DNA of 64,000 nucleotides from JAJDUF01 sp965214295 (GCA_965214295.1 OZ243944.1:1860001-1924000); one strand, 5' to 3'. Positions 47,949 to 56,956 are shown, counted from the stretch's first letter. Numbers and translations: made by a program. The notes: generated from the letters alone by a model not told the origin.

Positions 47949-49736
47949 CTACGCTGCTACCCGGCCCCGCCCTACCCGTTCCAGCATCTCGCGGGCACGG
48001 TCCAGGCTCGCGGCCGTGGTGCCGCCGAGCATCTGCGCTATCTCGGAGAGCCGCTCTTGCTCGGTCAGTTCTTGTACCGTCGTCGTGGTGCGGTTCTGCC
48101 GCTCCCGCTTGGCGATGAAGAAATGGCTCTGGCCGTAGACCGCCAACTGTGGCAGGTGGGTCACGCACAACACCTGATGCTGGGCGGCCAGCTCCGATAG
48201 CTTCTCGCCTAGCGCCCAGCCGCTCCGGCCGCCGATGCCCACGTCTATCTCGTCGAAGATCAGCGTCGGAGTACGATCCACGCTGGAGAGAATGGACTTC
48301 AGCGCGAGCAGGATGCGGCTCATCTCGCCACCCGACGCGATGCGCGCCACCGGCTTGGGTGGTTCGCCGGGGTTGGGCGCAATCCGGAACTCCACCGTAT
48401 CCATGCCGCTGTCGTCCCAGGCGAGCCGGGTCCCGGGGGCCGGCTCCTCGCCCAGCGCCGGCGACTCATCGGGAGACCAGGGCACACCGTCCGGGTCGGG
48501 CTGGCACTCCACCGCCACCTCGAACACCGCCGACAGGTTCAGATCGGCCAGCTCAACGGCCACCGCCGCTGCCAGCTGCCGGGCAGCCTGCCGGCGTGCC
48601 CGCGATAAGCGGGTCGCGCGCCGGCCCAGTTGCGCCGCCAGGTCTTCTGCCTGCGTGGCGAGCTTGGCCAGGCGCTCATCCCGCCGCGTCAGACCGTCCA
48701 GCTCTTCCGCTGCTGCTGCGCCGTAGGCCAAAATCGCCTCGATGGTGTCGCCGTACTTGCGCTGCAGCGACCGGATCAGGTCCAGCCGCTCTTCCACCTC
48801 GGCCAGCCGCGCCGGATCGGCCTCGACTGCCTCGGCATAGGCCCGAAGCGAGCGTCCTACCTCCTCGACAAGCGCCGTCGCCTCGGTCAGCATCTCCTCG
48901 GTCTCGGCAAACGTCGGATCAATGGCGGTCAGCGCGTTGAGCTGCCGAGTTGCGTCGCCCAGTTGATCGAGCGCCCCGGCCTCGCCCGCGGTGCCGTTGA
49001 GTTGCCCGTAGGCGCTGGCCGTGGCGCTGGCAAGCTGCTCGGCATTGAGCAGCAGGTGGCGCTCCCGCTGCAACGCCTCGTCCTCGCCGGGCTGCATGTC
49101 GGCGCTGGCGATCTCGTCTACCTGATAGCGGAGCAGGTCCACGCGGCGCGCCAGCTCACGCTCGTTTTGCTGCATCGCACGCCATTGCCGCTGCGCGTTG
49201 CCTAGCGCCGCAGCCGTGTCGCGTACCGTTTCGCCAAGCGCCTCCAGGCCGGTGAAGCGGTCGAGGAGTTGGCGTTGCGTTGCCGGCTGCAAGAGCGACA
49301 GATGCTCGGTCTGCCCGTGAATGTCCAGCAGGTAGCGACCCACCGCCGCTACCGTTTGCAGTGGCACGGCACGGCCGTTCACCCTCCCGATGCTCCGCCC
49401 ATTGGGGCGGATATCCCGCGTAAGGATGAGGTCGAGCGGGCCGGTATCTGGCGTCTGCTCATCGTCATCGGCATCGAGCAGCCCTCGTTCCGCCAGGAGC
49501 GTGTGCAGGGCCGCCGGCGGCTCGGCCAGCGCGAACACCGCCTCGATGTGTGCGTGCGTGGCCCCGGTGCGGACATCATCCGCTCCCCCGCGACTGCCGA
49601 GCACACGGCTGATGGCGTCAATAATGATGGACTTCCCGGCCCCGGTCTCGCCGGTCAGGACGTTGAGGCCGGCGCCGAACCGGATATGCACGTGAGCCAG
49701 CAGCGCAAAGTTCTCGATGGTCAGCTCGTGCAGCAT
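47949..49736 (-). CDS. recN: DNA repair protein RecN
   Basis: 595 residues, the full length for RecN. Walker A GETGAGKSIIIDAISRVLG is at the N-terminus after LHELTIENFALLAHV. A long coiled-coil follows (ARRVDLLRYQVDEIASADM, then LARRDERLAKLATQAEDLAAQ). The C-terminal ATPase part contains VARIASGGEMSRILLALKSI (signature) and LIFDEIDVGIGGRSGWALGE (Walker B and D-loop). RecN is the SMC-like protein that tethers broken DNA ends for recombinational repair. It lies 42 bp downstream of nadK on the same strand, the conserved nadK-recN order of many bacteria. The gene ends amid repeat DNA, and its last residues (RVGRGRVAA) are not conserved. Confidence 0.95.
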   Translation of the reverse strand: MLHELTIENFALLAHVHIRFGAGLNVLTGETGAGKSIIIDAISRVLGSRGGADDVRTGATHAHIEAVFALAEPPAALHTLLAERGLLDADDDEQTPDTGPLDLILTRDIRPNGRSIGRVNGRAVPLQTVAAVGRYLLDIHGQTEHLSLLQPATQRQLLDRFTGLEALGETVRDTAAALGNAQRQWRAMQQNERELARRVDLLRYQVDEIASADMQPGEDEALQRERHLLLNAEQLASATASAYGQLNGTAGEAGALDQLGDATRQLNALTAIDPTFAETEEMLTEATALVEEVGRSLRAYAEAVEADPARLAEVEERLDLIRSLQRKYGDTIEAILAYGAAAAEELDGLTRRDERLAKLATQAEDLAAQLGRRATRLSRARRQAARQLAAAVAVELADLNLSAVFEVAVECQPDPDGVPWSPDESPALGEEPAPGTRLAWDDSGMDTVEFRIAPNPGEPPKPVARIASGGEMSRILLALKSILSSVDRTPTLIFDEIDVGIGGRSGWALGEKLSELAAQHQVLCVTHLPQLAVYGQSHFFIAKRERQNRTTTTVQELTEQERLSEIAQMLGGTTAASLDRAREMLERVGRGRVAA

Positions 49737-49778
49737 GATGCCCTCAGTCGCCGCCAGCTATCCGCTGTCAGCCGTCAG

Positions 49779-50651
49779 CTATCCGCCCTCTGTCGTCGAA
49801 GGCAGCAGCGGGGCACGTTGCAAGCCGGGCACCAGTACCCGGTAGAAATAGTGACGGCTGCGGAGCCGGGCCAGCAAGCACGGATAAGGTGCAATAGTCG
49901 CCTCGATGACAGCTTCATTCTCCAACGCAATCGTGCGCTGCCCGTCAATAGCGAGCACCGCCTCGTGATCGAACACGGCGCGCACCCGCAACGGCGCCCC
50001 CTCCGGAACGATCAAGGGATTGGGGAAGCTCACGAACGGCAGCACCGGACTGACGATAAGCGCCCGCATATCCGGCGGCAGTACCGGGCCGAGATTAGCG
50101 AGGTTGGAGCCGGTAGAGCCGGTAGGCGTGGCGAGAATCAGCCCATCGGCCGCATAGGTCGTGACGTACTCGCCGTGAATCCACAGTTGGAGCCGCACGA
50201 CGCGGTTGGCCCGCCCCCGGCTGATGAGCGCTTCATTCACCGCGAGGTATTCGTCTACCACCGCCGCTGCTCGCCGGTGGGTGATGGCGAGCAAGGCGCG
50301 CTCCTCGAACCAATAGTCGGACGCCAGCAGACTCGGGAGCGCCGCGGATACTTCATCCGCCTCGACCTCAGCGAGAAATCCGAGCTTGCCGAAGTTGACG
50401 CCGGCCACTGCCACACCCACCGGCGCCGCCAGTCGCAAGGTGCGGATGATTGTCCCGTCACCCCCAAAGGTGAGGACCAGGTCCGTGCCGGGTAAGCCGG
50501 CGCTCACCGCCGCTTCCTCCCAAGCAGATTCCGCCCAGGTCTCGATACCGGCGGCCTGGATTCGCTGGGCCAACGACGCGGCCAACTCGACCGCTTCCGG
50601 TTTTCGCGGCTGATACACCAGCCCGATACGTTTCGCTTGCGCTGCTGCCAT
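49779..50651 (-). CDS. nadK: NAD kinase
   Basis: 290 residues from the ATG at 50651 (AAAQAKRIGLVYQPRKPEAV). The GGDGT motif occurs in LTFGGDGTIIRTLRLA, the N-E motif in LAVNEALISRGRA, and the conserved substrate loop in DGLILATPTGSTGSNLANLG, where GSTGSN replaces the common GSTAYS. The enzyme phosphorylates NAD to NADP. Upstream of the chosen start the frame remains open to 50888, but that 80-residue stretch is low-complexity and lacks family similarity. The last residues (SLPSTTEGG) extend slightly into a repeat-rich gap before recN. Confidence 0.92.
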   Translation of the reverse strand: MAAAQAKRIGLVYQPRKPEAVELAASLAQRIQAAGIETWAESAWEEAAVSAGLPGTDLVLTFGGDGTIIRTLRLAAPVGVAVAGVNFGKLGFLAEVEADEVSAALPSLLASDYWFEERALLAITHRRAAAVVDEYLAVNEALISRGRANRVVRLQLWIHGEYVTTYAADGLILATPTGSTGSNLANLGPVLPPDMRALIVSPVLPFVSFPNPLIVPEGAPLRVRAVFDHEAVLAIDGQRTIALENEAVIEATIAPYPCLLARLRSRHYFYRVLVPGLQRAPLLPSTTEGG

Positions 50652-50903
50652 TGTTGAGCGCCCGGTGCCCGGCAAGGAGCCAGCGGTGACAGGTGATCCC
50701 AGGCGACGCTGTGCCGTGCTGCCCTTCCTCCTCTCCACCCGATTGCATGCTGCGAGCCGACCGCCACCGGCGGCGGCGTGCCTGGGTCGGCTGGTGAGCC
50801 GAGGGCAAGCTCCCCACGTTGTTATACTGGATAGCGGCAATTGGTGAGGGGAGCGGCCCGGCGGCGGGTTCGCAGCGGCGCTCACCATCGCCTACGCCGG
50901 CAC

Positions 50904-50985
50904 GGGCAAGTGGCGGAATCGGCAGACGCGCTAGCCTTAGGAGCTAGTCCCGCAAGGGGTCAGGGTTCAAATCCCTGCTTGCCCA
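50904..50985 (+). tRNA. tRNA-Leu (anticodon TAG)
   Basis: Acceptor arms GGGCAAG and CTTGCCC pair fully over 7 bp. The T-arm has GGTTCAAATCC. The anticodon stem CTAGC/GCTAG encloses loop CTTAGGA with anticodon TAG. The variable arm is class II (about 10 nt), as expected for leucine. The discriminator A at 50985 is followed by CCG rather than CCA, so the CCA tail is added enzymatically. Confidence 0.95.
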
Positions 50986-51283
50986 CCGTCCTCCCCCTCT
51001 ACCACAGCGCAAAGGCCGCGCGCTTCATCGGGTGGCCTGTCGCCCCTTTCCTCGTGCCCGTCATTCCGGCGCAAGCATGTCCCGTGCCCCGATACGGGGC
51101 CGGAAGCCAGAGGGGGCTAGGCCCCCTGGCCCGCACCCGTGCTACCGCACAAGGGAGCGGATGTGCCCTCTGCCCACCGCTGGACGCCGGCCCACGCCGC
51201 AGTGACGGCGGTCTAGGGAACTCCTCTCTCCACCAGTGGAGAGGGACCAGAGGTGAGGAACGGCCGTACCTACCTGCGTGGGG
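50986..51283. repeat. Repeat-filled gap between tRNA-Leu and ftsZ
   Basis: At 51059-51112 lies the second copy of the two-stem unit seen at 31914 (GTCATTCCGGCGCAAGCATG... GATACGGGG... GGAAGCCAG). Near 51225-51260 is a CTCTCTCCACCAGTGGAGAGG hairpin followed by GACCAGAGGTGAGG. No gene is supported here. Confidence 0.75.
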
Positions 51284-52447
51284 CTACGGCCGCTGGCGGG
51301 GACGGAGGAAAGCCGGAATATCCAGGGCGTCTCGGCCACGCGGAGCGGCCCCTTCGGGGAGGCCACGCGCGCGCGGGCTAGGCGCAGCCGGCCGCTGCCG
51401 CGGCAAGGCCGACATACGCTCCCCCGGCATCATCGCTTGTGCTTCGAAGCCGGTGCCGATTACGGTAATCTTCACCGAGCCTTCATTCTCCGGATCAATC
51501 ACCGCCCCAAAGATAATGTTGGCCTCGGAAGCGGCTGCATTGGCAATCACGTCGGCCGCTTCATTGACCTCTGCCAGGGTCAGGTCTTCGCCGCCGGTGA
51601 TGTTGAACAGGATGCCGCTCGCGCCATTGATCGCAATATCGAGCAGCGGGCTGGCAATGGCCTCCTTGGCCGCCTCCACGGCGCGGTTCTCCCCGGAGCC
51701 GTGCCCAATGGCCATCAGTGCCGATCCCGCATTGGCCATGATGGCCCTGACGTCGGCAAAATCCAGATTAATCAGCCCAGGCACGGTAATCAGGTCGGAG
51801 ATGCCTTGAATACCTTGCCGCAGCACGTCATCGGCTAGCTTGAACGCATCCGTGAGCGTAGCGTTCTTGTCGGCAACGTTGAGCAAGCGGTCGTTGGGGA
51901 TGGTAATGAGGGTATCCACTTCGGCTTGCAGTTCGGCAATGCCGTCCTCGGCAACCTGCCGCCGGCGAGCACCCTCGAACTTGAACGGCCGCGTGACCAC
52001 GGCGATGGTAAGCGCGCCCATGCCCTTGGCGAGCTGGGCAATCTTCGGCGCTCCGCCGGTGCCGGTGCCGCCGCCCATCCCGGCGGCGACGAACACCATG
52101 TCGGCGCCTTGCAGCACTGCTTCGAGGTCTTCCAGGCTCTCCTCAGCGGCTTTCGCGCCGATCTCCGGCTTACCACCGGCGCCCAGCCCCTTGGTGCTCT
52201 TGTCGCCGATATGGACGGTCGTCGGAGCGGCCGAGCGAACCAGCTGCTGGGCATCGGTATTTACCGTAATGAAGTCAACGCCCCCGATCTGCGTCTCGAT
52301 CATGCGATCAATGGCATTGCTCCCGGCGCCGCCAACGCCGACGACCTTGATAACCGCGTACTGATCAAGGCCCGGCGCCACCCCTGGCCCGTCGCCGGCC
52401 TCTTCACTACGTCCCACCGACCGGATACGATCTGGCACCATGGCCAT
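51284..52447 (-). CDS. ftsZ: Cell-division GTPase FtsZ
   Basis: About 387 residues from the ATG at 52447; GAGGGAG lies just upstream. IKVVGVGGAGSNAIDRMIET is the first nucleotide-binding loop, MVFVAAGMGGGTGTGGAPKI the tubulin GTP signature, and LINLDFADVRAIMANAG the T7 catalytic loop with its aspartates. The C-terminal peptide LDIPAFLRPRQRP is the conserved site bound by FtsA and other partners. The gene stands alone: no ftsA, ftsQ or mur gene is adjacent, unlike the dcw cluster of many phyla. The linker before the C-terminal peptide is short and Arg/Pro-rich. Confidence 0.96.
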   Translation of the reverse strand: MAMVPDRIRSVGRSEEAGDGPGVAPGLDQYAVIKVVGVGGAGSNAIDRMIETQIGGVDFITVNTDAQQLVRSAAPTTVHIGDKSTKGLGAGGKPEIGAKAAEESLEDLEAVLQGADMVFVAAGMGGGTGTGGAPKIAQLAKGMGALTIAVVTRPFKFEGARRRQVAEDGIAELQAEVDTLITIPNDRLLNVADKNATLTDAFKLADDVLRQGIQGISDLITVPGLINLDFADVRAIMANAGSALMAIGHGSGENRAVEAAKEAIASPLLDIAINGASGILFNITGGEDLTLAEVNEAADVIANAAASEANIIFGAVIDPENEGSVKITVIGTGFEAQAMMPGERMSALPRQRPAAPSPRARGLPEGAAPRGRDALDIPAFLRPRQRP

Positions 52448-52626
52448 AGTGTGCTCCCTCTCGCGGATGAGGCTGGATACGGCCACATCAACGCTCCCAA
52501 GTGTACCATCTCCTCTATCGTACCGGACAATATGCGGCGGCCACGTTCCTTACTTCCGAGTACCAGGAGCGATGAAGCGATGGGGAGGTCCCGTCGCCCG
52601 GCAGCCTCCGGTGGGGGAGCAAGCAG

Positions 52627-53703
52627 ATGAAGATTACGGGCGTAGAGACACCTACTCTCGACATCAGTGGTGAGACCGGCGGACGCGCCTTTCAGCGCGA
52701 TCACAGCGTAGTCCTGGTGCGGACCGACGCGGGAATCACCGGCCTCTCGCGTACCGGCCCGGCGACCATCCCCGTGATCCAAGCGTTGACTCCCATCCTC
52801 CTGGATCAGAGTCCGCTCGACGTGGAGCGCCTCTGGCACGCGATGTATGCCACCGGGCAGACCCGCGGCCAGCCCGCCTCAAGCCTCATCGCCGCTATCG
52901 GCGCGCTCGATATTGCACTCTGGGACCTCAAAGGCCAGGCGTTGGGTCAGCCGGTTTGGCGGCTGCTGGGCGGCTTCCGCCAGCGCATACCCGCTTACGC
53001 CGACGGCACGATCTTCGAGCGCGAAACGGCCGAGCTTGTCCGACGCCTCGCCGACTACCGGGACCAGGGCTTCACCCAGGTCAAGTTCCATACGCTGCAC
53101 GACGACCCGGTGGAGGTGCTGTCCGAGGTCGCTGCCGTGCGCGCTGCTATTGGCGAGGATACCCAGCTCATGGTAGACGCGCATCGCGCCTGGGACCCGT
53201 GGACTGCCGCCGCCGTGGCCCAGCAGTTCGAAGCACACAACGTCTACTGGCTGGAGGAGCCGGTGCAGTGGGATGACCAGGTCGAAGGGTTGGCCGTCGT
53301 AGCGCGCGCAACCAATCGTATCTTGGTGGCCGGCGGCGAAGGCGAGCGTACCCTCTACGCGGCCCGGGATTTGGTTGCGCGTGGCAGTGTGCGCGTGTTG
53401 CAGCTCGATATTCTGGCCGGTGGCGGCTACACGGCCTGGCGCCGGTACGCTGCCCTCGCAGAAGCGTTCCACGTCAAGGTGTCTCCACACGGCGCCAACT
53501 ACCCGGAGCTAAACGCCCACTTGGTGGCCGCCATGCCCAACGGATTGACCGTCTCCACCTGCCCCGCCTGCGAGCCGTATCAAATCTGGTCGCGGCTCTA
53601 CCGGGAGCCGTTGGATGTGCGCGCCGGCTGGATCACCCTCAGCGACCGTCCGGGCCTCGGCCTGGCGCTGGACACCGATTTCGTTAGCCGCCACCGGCGC
53701 TAG
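52627..53703 (+). CDS. Enolase-superfamily (mandelate racemase/muconate lactonizing) enzyme
   Basis: 358 residues. The capping domain includes DQSPLDVERLWHAMYATGQT. In the barrel, FTQVKFHTLHDD supplies a K-x-H pair, LMVDAHRAWDPWTA the first metal aspartate, YWLEEPVQWDDQ the second ligand, ILVAGGEGERTLYAARD the third, and KVSPHGANYPELNAH the C-terminal histidine. The pattern suggests an acid-sugar dehydratase or related enzyme. The ATG is preceded by CGGTGGGGGAGC. It lies near an SRPBCC gene and two aldo/keto reductases but is not contiguous with them. It is a distinct paralogue of the gene at 38944. Confidence 0.85.
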   Translation: MKITGVETPTLDISGETGGRAFQRDHSVVLVRTDAGITGLSRTGPATIPVIQALTPILLDQSPLDVERLWHAMYATGQTRGQPASSLIAAIGALDIALWDLKGQALGQPVWRLLGGFRQRIPAYADGTIFERETAELVRRLADYRDQGFTQVKFHTLHDDPVEVLSEVAAVRAAIGEDTQLMVDAHRAWDPWTAAAVAQQFEAHNVYWLEEPVQWDDQVEGLAVVARATNRILVAGGEGERTLYAARDLVARGSVRVLQLDILAGGGYTAWRRYAALAEAFHVKVSPHGANYPELNAHLVAAMPNGLTVSTCPACEPYQIWSRLYREPLDVRAGWITLSDRPGLGLALDTDFVSRHRR

Positions 53704-53733
53704 GGTCGCCCTGGGAACGGAGCCGGCGGCGCG

Positions 53734-54192
53734 TTAGCGGCGCGCTGCCTCGACGTGGTCGCGCAGCACCCGCAGGGTTTGCCCGGCGATATGCTGCACG
53801 AAGAACCGCCCTGCCACCTGCTCCGCTAGCCACGGCTGCCACGACCGCGGCAGCCAGCGGTACTGCGGCTCGTAGTGGTGGGTAATCTGCACCTGCACCC
53901 CGTCGGCCACCGGCTGAAACAACCACACCACCTCCATCCCGACCAGCCGTCCGCCGGTGTGGAGATAGGTGATGCGATCCTCGGCCGACAATACCTCCTG
54001 CCAAGCCATCCAGGCGACCGGAATGCCGGTACGCCAGGCTGCCATCCGCACGTGGCGGCGGTGGCCTTGCTCCGCCAGGATACGGACGGAGCGATAGTGG
54101 GGCAGCCAGCGGGGCCAGTCTTCGACGGCAGCGGCCAACGTGAAGGCGAGTCGGGGGTCGCCGCGCATCCGCACCGTGTTCGCCACGTCCAT
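53734..54192 (-). CDS. SRPBCC / polyketide-cyclase-like protein
   Basis: 152 residues from the ATG at 54192. VANTVRMRGDPRLAFTLAAA, then VEDWPRWLPHYRSVRIL, is the typical START-like opening with the E-D-W-P-x-W-L-P-H-Y motif of aromatase/cyclase proteins. The middle strands (MAAWRTGIPVAWMAWQEVL) and GVQVQITHHYEPQYRWLPRS follow, ending in a long C-terminal helix. Family members bind hydrophobic ligands. No polyketide synthase is present, so a cyclase role cannot be claimed. Upstream extension to 54324 is unlikely because it passes through repeats. Confidence 0.7.
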   Translation of the reverse strand: MDVANTVRMRGDPRLAFTLAAAVEDWPRWLPHYRSVRILAEQGHRRHVRMAAWRTGIPVAWMAWQEVLSAEDRITYLHTGGRLVGMEVVWLFQPVADGVQVQITHHYEPQYRWLPRSWQPWLAEQVAGRFFVQHIAGQTLRVLRDHVEAARR

Positions 54193-54288
54193 GTCACATC
54201 CACCGGGCCGCCGTGCGGCCCACCACGTTTCGTCACCTAACGCGCGCTGCGGGCGCGTATACCATTGTGGCAGGAAGGGGCCGCATAA

Positions 54289-54308
54289 GGACACGGCATG
54301 CCGTGTCC
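54289..54308. repeat. 20-bp perfect palindrome (GCATGC-centred family)
   Basis: GGACACGGCATGCCGTGTCC is a perfect palindrome of 10 bp per arm, the third member of the family at 4082 and 19731. It lies between the SRPBCC gene and the following aldo/keto reductase. Confidence 0.8.
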
Positions 54309-54341
54309 CTACGATATCAAGCATCGGCTAATAGTTGACGG

Positions 54342-55295
54342 CTACACCAACGTTGTCTCCGGCGGGACGATGCGGTCAATGGCCGCGCGGTCCTCGTCGG
54401 TGATGGTCACGTCGAGCACCCCGAGGTTGTCCTGGAGCTGCTCCGGCGTGCGCGGCCCGATGATCGTTGCGGTGACTCCCGGTTGGGCGAGGAGCCAGGC
54501 GAGCGCCAGTTGGCTCAGGGTGACACCCTTGGCGTGGGCGATTGCTTGCAAGGCTTCGATGGCGTCGAAAGTGTGGGCATGCTCGGCTGCCCCGAGGTCC
54601 ACGCCGCTCGCACTCAGGCGCGAATCGGCCGGCGCCGGTTCGTTGCGGTGGTACTTGCCGGTGAGCCAGCCGCCGGCCAGCGGACTGTACAGAATCGTCG
54701 CTAGGCCGTACTCCCGGCAGAACGGTAGCACCTCCGTCTCGATCTCTCGGCGCAACAGGCTATACGACGGCTGCTCCGACACGATCGGGGCCAGCCCGAG
54801 GCGATCACTCGTCCACAGCGCCGCACAGAGCTGCCAAGCGGAGAACATCGAGGTCCCGTAGTACACGACCTTCCCCTGTCGGCGCAGATCGTCCAGTGCC
54901 CGCAGCGACTCCTCGATTGGGACGGTGGGGTCGGGTCGGTGCAGCTGGTAGAGGTCGATGCGGTCGGTCTGGAGCCGGCGCAGACTGCCCTCGATCTGCG
55001 CCATGATGTGGTAGCGACTGTTGCCACGGTCGTTCGGCCCTTCACCGCGGGGGAAGTGAACCTTGGATGCCAGGACCACGCGATCCCGCCGGCCCTTGAG
55101 GGCTGCACCGATGATTTCCTCGGAACGCCCGTCGGTGTACGAATTGGCTGTGTCTATGACGTTGATCCCAGCGTCGAGGGCGGCATCAATCAGCACGCGC
55201 GTCGCCGCTACTTCAACCCGCGTTCCGAAGTAGGCCGTTCCCAGGATGATGGGCGCTACCTTGACCCCGGCGCGTCCCAGATTGCGATATTGCAC
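54342..55295 (-). CDS. Aldo/keto reductase, tandem copy 1
   Basis: 317 residues from the GTG at 55295, with GGGAGGGGAC upstream. The protein opens VQYRNLGRAGVKVAPIILG. Catalytic positions: INVIDTANSYTDGRSEEIIG (Asp, Tyr), RVVLASKVHF (Lys) and IDLYQLHRPDP (His). The C-terminal cofactor loop is VTATIIGPRTPEQLQDNLG. The enzyme shares most of its sequence with the next gene, for example the stretch SRYHIMAQIEGSLRRLQTDR, showing a tandem duplication. It belongs to the AKR group that reduces aldoses or related carbonyls with NADPH. The substrate is unknown. Confidence 0.88.
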   Translation of the reverse strand: MQYRNLGRAGVKVAPIILGTAYFGTRVEVAATRVLIDAALDAGINVIDTANSYTDGRSEEIIGAALKGRRDRVVLASKVHFPRGEGPNDRGNSRYHIMAQIEGSLRRLQTDRIDLYQLHRPDPTVPIEESLRALDDLRRQGKVVYYGTSMFSAWQLCAALWTSDRLGLAPIVSEQPSYSLLRREIETEVLPFCREYGLATILYSPLAGGWLTGKYHRNEPAPADSRLSASGVDLGAAEHAHTFDAIEALQAIAHAKGVTLSQLALAWLLAQPGVTATIIGPRTPEQLQDNLGVLDVTITDEDRAAIDRIVPPETTLV

Positions 55296-55392
55296 GGTGT
55301 CCCCTCCCTCACGTTGCCGCACGTTGACGCCAGCTTCACAACAGAGTTGCCGGCCTCCCGGCGCGGTGGCGCTTTGCCGAGCACGCTGCCCG

Positions 55393-56346
55393 CTACGTGA
55401 AGTTCACTACCGGCGCTACAATCCTATCAATTGTCGCGCGGTCCTCGGCAGTGATCTTCACCTCCAGCGCCCCGAGGTTATCGTGCAGCTGGTCGAGCGT
55501 GCGCGGACCGAGAATGGGCGCCGTCACTCCCGGCTGCGCGATGAGCCACGCCAGCGCCAGTTGACTGAGCGTGGCGTACTTGGCCGCAGCGAGCTTTTCC
55601 AAGGCTTCGAGCGCATCGAACTTCGCCCCGTGCTCCGGGTCATCAGGGTCGTACCCCCCAGCCGCCAAGCGCGACCCGGCCGGCGCCGGCTGGCCGCGGC
55701 GGTACTTGCCGGTCAGCCAGCCGCGGTGCAAGGGGCTAAACGGCAGTATAGCGATCCCATACTCCCGGCAGAACGGCAACACCTCCGCCTCCACACCGCG
55801 ATACAACAGGTTGTACCGCGGCTGCTCCGACACGATGCACGCCAGCCCCAGACGGTCGCTGGTCCAGAGCGCCGCGCAAAGCTGCCAGGCCGGGAACATC
55901 GAGGTACCGAAATAGAGGGCCTTCCCTTGGCGGCGCAAGTCGTCCAGCGCCCGCAACGTCTCCTCGATTGGAACGGTGGGATCGGGCCGGTGCAATTGGT
56001 AGAGGTCAATGCGGTCGGTCTGGAGCCGGCGCAGACTGGCCTCGGCCTGCGCCATGATGTGATACCGACTGCTCCCCCGATCATTCGGTCCATCACCCAC
56101 CTTGTTGTAGACTTTGGAGGCCAGCACGATCCGGTCGCGCCGGCCCTTGATGGCCTGGCCGACCAGTTCTTCCGACCGTCCCCGGGTGTAGATGTTGGCG
56201 GTATCGAGCACGTTGATGCCGGCATCGAGCGCAGCGTGAACCAAGTCTATCGCCGTAGCGGCTGGGACGCGCCCGCCGAACTGCGCCGTCCCCAGACACA
56301 GGGGTGAGACCCGCACACCGGCGCGGCCCAGATTGCGATATTGCAT
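55393..56346 (-). CDS. Aldo/keto reductase, tandem copy 2
   Basis: 317 residues from the ATG at 56346, with GGAGAAGGGAGC upstream. It opens MQYRNLGRAGVRVSPLCLG. Catalytic positions: INVLDTANIYTRGRSEELVG, RIVLASKVYN and IDLYQLHRPDP. The cofactor loop is VTAPILGPRTLDQLHDNLG. Ordered upstream of copy 1 on the same strand with a 97-bp gap, it is a diverged duplicate: block-wise identical in the core, different around the active-site loops (SYTDGR versus IYTRGR, VHF versus VYN). Distinct substrates for the two copies are plausible. Confidence 0.88.
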   Translation of the reverse strand: MQYRNLGRAGVRVSPLCLGTAQFGGRVPAATAIDLVHAALDAGINVLDTANIYTRGRSEELVGQAIKGRRDRIVLASKVYNKVGDGPNDRGSSRYHIMAQAEASLRRLQTDRIDLYQLHRPDPTVPIEETLRALDDLRRQGKALYFGTSMFPAWQLCAALWTSDRLGLACIVSEQPRYNLLYRGVEAEVLPFCREYGIAILPFSPLHRGWLTGKYRRGQPAPAGSRLAAGGYDPDDPEHGAKFDALEALEKLAAAKYATLSQLALAWLIAQPGVTAPILGPRTLDQLHDNLGALEVKITAEDRATIDRIVAPVVNFT

Positions 56347-56411
56347 CGCTCCCTTCTCCTCCACTGCCACCCTAGAGCTTGCCCCAACGGGGCGGCATCA
56401 TACCGGCTTGA

Positions 56412-56651
56412 TCAGCCTGAGGCACCAGGACTAGGAGGCTTGCGAGGACGACCGGAGCGTTTCCCCTCATGCCAAGCCTCCACCCGCTTTAGGTAGGCTT
56501 CTATATCTTTTTCGAGGAGCCATCGTCGGCCGCTCACCACCCGCGCCGGCAACCGGCCCTCAGCCGCCGCTTGCCGTAGTCGTCCAGGCGGCACGTTATA
56601 TCGCCGTGCCGCCTCCGCTACCGTAAGCCAGGGACCACCCTCCAACACCAC
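56412..56651 (-). CDS. Excisionase/MerR-type HTH DNA-binding protein (HTH_17)
   Basis: 79 residues, GTG start. GPWLTVAEAARRYNVPPGRL, then RQAAAEGRLPARVVSGRRWL and LLEKDIEAYLKRVEAW, is the HTH_17 fold used by excisionases, plasmid regulators and DNA-binding partners of mobile elements: the helix-turn-helix is followed by a beta-hairpin wing carrying R-x-W-L-L-x-x-D-I-x-A-Y-L. The tail is basic and proline-rich (KRSGRPRKPPSPG). It is divergent from the methyltransferase gene at 56957 and separated from it by the promoter region described below, so it may control that R-M operon, but this is inference. Confidence 0.7.
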   Translation of the reverse strand: MVLEGGPWLTVAEAARRYNVPPGRLRQAAAEGRLPARVVSGRRWLLEKDIEAYLKRVEAWHEGKRSGRPRKPPSPGASG

Positions 56652-56729
56652 CGGAAAAACCTCAGCCAGCCATCGATTATAGCTTGCTACAGGGCTGGTG
56701 CCTGCGGATTGTTTGTTTAGTCCTTACTT

Positions 56730-56758
56730 GACAGTAAGCTATAACATCGCTATACTGA
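56730..56758 (+). promoter_or_regulatory. Sigma-70-type promoter 1 upstream of methyltransferase
   Basis: TTGACA (56730-56735), exactly 17 bp, then TATACT (56753-56758). The -35 hexamer is the consensus and the -10 differs at one base. Transcription would start near 56765, about 190 bp before the methyltransferase. The region 56652-56956 is unusually AT-rich for this genome. Confidence 0.75.
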
Positions 56759-56783
56759 TTGCCGCGGGATATCAGTCGCCCTT

Positions 56784-56812
56784 GGCACGTAGATAAATAA
56801 CGTGTATAATAT
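56784..56812 (+). promoter_or_regulatory. Sigma-70-type promoter 2 upstream of methyltransferase
   Basis: TTGGCA (56784-56789), exactly 17 bp, then TATAAT (56807-56812). The -10 is the full consensus. It lies 54 bp downstream of promoter 1 and points the same way, leaving a leader of about 138 bp before the ATG at 56957. Confidence 0.75.
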
Positions 56813-56956
56813 GTACGGTGGTTGGCGGCAGAGTCGCCTTGGCGGGCAGTTCGTGGGCGCGGCGAGAGGAGAGGGACACGGGGTACCCGTTTAAGGATGG
56901 CTAGATAGCCACAGTGGGCACCGAGAAACCGTTCGCGGCACTTGAGGATTGCTGAG

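Noticed and set aside
50651..50888. Long form of NAD kinase
   Set aside because: The extra 79 residues are basic low-complexity sequence. NAD kinases of about 290 residues start near the ATG at 50651.
55246..56307. 353-residue plus-strand frame across the tandem reductases
   Set aside because: It is antisense to two aldo/keto reductases with intact catalytic residues and has no domain of its own.
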